Shown here: one piece after another, positions 62,680-64,000 of the stretch
How positions within the stretch are numbered: position 1 is the first letter of the stretch
Layout of the letters: every line of letters begins with the position of its first letter
Made by a program: the position numbers and the translations under genes
The notes under the pieces: model-generated
What the model saw: the letters and a program-made list of their open reading frames with translations, nothing else
What the model was told of the DNA's origin: nothing
Database searches by the model: none
Assembly (NCBI GenBank): GCA_039193195.1
Contig: JBCCWS010000014.1
Span: forward strand, 60,184-124,183
Reading direction: 5' to 3'
DNA length: 64,000 nt
Source of the DNA: Pseudomonadota bacterium
GTDB taxonomy: Bacteria > Pseudomonadota > Gammaproteobacteria > Steroidobacterales > JBCBZW01

Positions 62680-63864
62680 ATGAGAGCACACGTCCCCATT
62701 CCCTCACACCTCGTGCTGCTGCACGAGGCTGACGACCTGCAGCGCTCCCTGGCCGCGCGCCTTCGGATCAGCGACCTTCGGGATCACGCGCACGCGCGGC
62801 CCGGAATGTCCGTCCTCGGCTCCGCCTGCGGCCAGTACGTGTCTCGCCTTTATCACTCCCTCGGACTGCTGTGTGGACATTTCACGGAGGATCAGGTGAA
62901 GGCGTGCGAAGATGCCCGCGAAGTAGCGCTAGTCGCTCGTAACGAGCGCCGACGCGTCCCTGTCCACCTGGACGAGACGCACGCGCCAGCCACCCACGAC
63001 ATCACACCTTGCGCAGATCCCCTATCACTGATCGGTATGTCGGCAGACTACGATCGATTCTCGGGCGAGGCCGTGCGTATCGCCCTGCTCGATACGGGAA
63101 TCGACCTGCGCCATCCCGATTTCGCAGGCCGCTTTCAAGAGGGCAAGAACGCCGTGTCCTTCGTGGCCGGGGAATCCGTGCAAGATGGGCTCGGCCACGG
63201 CACGCACTGCGCCGGCGTGGTCGCGGGGCCTCGTGTGCCCACAGCCGGTGAGCGCTTCGCCGTCGCGCCCGGGGCAGAACTGCTGATCGGCAAGGTACTC
63301 GGCGACTCGGGGCTCGGCAACGATGATCAGGTCATCGATGGCATTCACTGGGCACTACACCAAGGGGCCCGCGTCATCTCCCTGAGCCTTGGATCCTCGC
63401 GCGAACCTGGCGATGCAGGTAGCGCGATGTACGAGCATCTGGCGCGGCGAACCCTGCACCGGGAACACGGTGCCCTGCTGATTGCCGCTACCGGAAATGA
63501 GAGCAGCCGACCGGACGAGGTGGCGGCCGTGGAGAATCCCGCCGCAGCAGCCTCCGTAATGGCGGTAGCGGCTGTGGACGGTGATGACGAGGTCGCCTAC
63601 TTCAGTGGTGGGCAGCGAGACGCAGTGGGCGAGGTCAACGTCGCAGCGCCGGGTGTGGGAATTCGCTCCACTTGGCTAGGCGGCACCTATCGAGCCGTAT
63701 CGGGCACCTCGATGGCGACGCCCCATGTGGCCGGCGTTGCCGCCCTTCATCTAGAACAATCGCCAACTCTCTCCCCGCAGGCCCTGTGGCAGCGTCTGCA
63801 GGACCAAGCCCGTCCGACTGGCGCCGAGGTGGATGTGGGCAACGGCGTTGTGCAAGCCCCCTAG
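62680..63864 (+). CDS. Subtilisin-like serine protease (S8 family)
   Basis: I chose the ATG at 62680 (394 residues). A GTG at 62641 is possible. There is no obvious signal peptide. The N-terminal 120 residues have no recognised domain. The protease domain has Asp138 (IALLDTGIDLRHPDFAG), His173 (GHGTHCAGVVAG) and Ser344 (GTSMATPHVAGVAALH), and the oxyanion Asn lies in AATGNESSRP. The triad is complete and the domain ends normally (NGVVQAP). Location and substrates are unknown; without a clear signal it may stay in the cytoplasm. An insertion-sequence-like end begins directly after its stop. Confidence 0.92.
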   Translation: MRAHVPIPSHLVLLHEADDLQRSLAARLRISDLRDHAHARPGMSVLGSACGQYVSRLYHSLGLLCGHFTEDQVKACEDAREVALVARNERRRVPVHLDETHAPATHDITPCADPLSLIGMSADYDRFSGEAVRIALLDTGIDLRHPDFAGRFQEGKNAVSFVAGESVQDGLGHGTHCAGVVAGPRVPTAGERFAVAPGAELLIGKVLGDSGLGNDDQVIDGIHWALHQGARVISLSLGSSREPGDAGSAMYEHLARRTLHREHGALLIAATGNESSRPDEVAAVENPAAAASVMAVAAVDGDDEVAYFSGGQRDAVGEVNVAAPGVGIRSTWLGGTYRAVSGTSMATPHVAGVAALHLEQSPTLSPQALWQRLQDQARPTGAEVDVGNGVVQAP

Positions 63865-64000
63865 CCTGGATTATTCATGAGCCAAAAGAGAAGAAGGCCC
63901 TCGATGTGTTAGAAAGGTGTTACGACACAGCACTTTCGGACACAAAGAAGGCCTTCCAATGGACGACGTTACCACAGCGCAGGGTGCACTGTTCAACACA
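63865..64000 (+). mobile_element. Putative left end of an insertion sequence (IS1380-like), cut by window
   Basis: CCTGGATTATTCATGAGCC follows the protease stop codon directly and resembles an insertion-sequence terminal repeat. The non-coding stretch then leads to an ATG at 63959, whose frame runs off the window as MDDVTTAQGALFNT. IS1380-type transposases often start with a similar short polar stretch. No second end or target duplication can be seen, so this is a weak assignment. Confidence 0.4.
63959..64000 (+). CDS. Transposase-like gene start (partial)
   Basis: Fourteen codons (MDDVTTAQGALFNT) are visible before the window ends. Position behind an insertion-sequence-like end is the only support for a transposase. 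Confidence 0.35.
   Translation, partial: MDDVTTAQGALFNT

Noticed and set aside
1..64000. tRNA, rRNA and CRISPR arrays.
   Set aside because: No cloverleaf, conserved rRNA stretch or regularly spaced repeats were recognised in either strand.

Overview
This is a GC-rich chromosomal window with almost no space between genes. It most resembles an environmental, probably aquatic, gammaproteobacterium. Pointers are a YheU (UPF0270) gene, a HiPIP-type electron carrier, the DUF6502/DUF5666 pair, TonB-dependent receptors, and a TPR-sulfotransferase next to one receptor. No rRNA, tRNA, CRISPR array or phage was seen. The left edge cuts a TonB receptor, and the right edge cuts what looks like the left end of an insertion sequence.

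Layout. 1-5974 is a plus-strand signalling block: receptor, YfiR-like periplasmic protein, hybrid histidine kinase with two receivers and Hpt, and a REC-GGDEF-EAL protein, probably one cyclic-di-GMP circuit. 6112-17510 holds a CadC-like winged-helix protein, a Wzx-like flippase, a DsbC-like protein, a DUF2339 membrane protein, a two-subunit molybdenum hydroxylase and a Ser/Thr kinase with TPR-like repeats. 17702-22542 has a large secreted protein, a frameshifted remnant and a PQQ-type sugar dehydrogenase. 22839-28237 is a tight three-gene cassette of unknown function: membrane protein, 955-residue helical-repeat protein, lipoprotein. 28287-38902 contains a broken calcium-binding-repeat gene, a DUF305/LVIVD protein, proC, a propeller/cytochrome c protein, a TetR regulator and a Kef-type antiporter.

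39263-49260 contains a 172-bp MITE-like palindrome that supplies the stop codon of a lipoprotein gene, a DUF1501 remnant, a TPR-sensor hybrid kinase, a MarR regulator, a TonB receptor and the sulfotransferase. 49418-55452 has a secreted haloalkane-dehalogenase-like hydrolase, a Tat-type lipoprotein HiPIP gene with two in-frame TAG codons, YheU, an NTF2-like protein, a NodB-type deacetylase and a membrane-anchored propeller. 57510-63864 holds the DUF5666/DUF6502 pair, MAPEG, homocysteine methyltransferase, an MFS transporter and a subtilisin-like protease.

The two most unusual items are not ordinary genes. One is three minus-strand copies (55490-55756, 56750-57017, 57168-57429) of a roughly 265-nt structured RNA, each ending in an intrinsic terminator whose stem shows compensatory changes between copies. 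The other is the HiPIP reading frame, which keeps all four cluster cysteines in frame through two amber codons.
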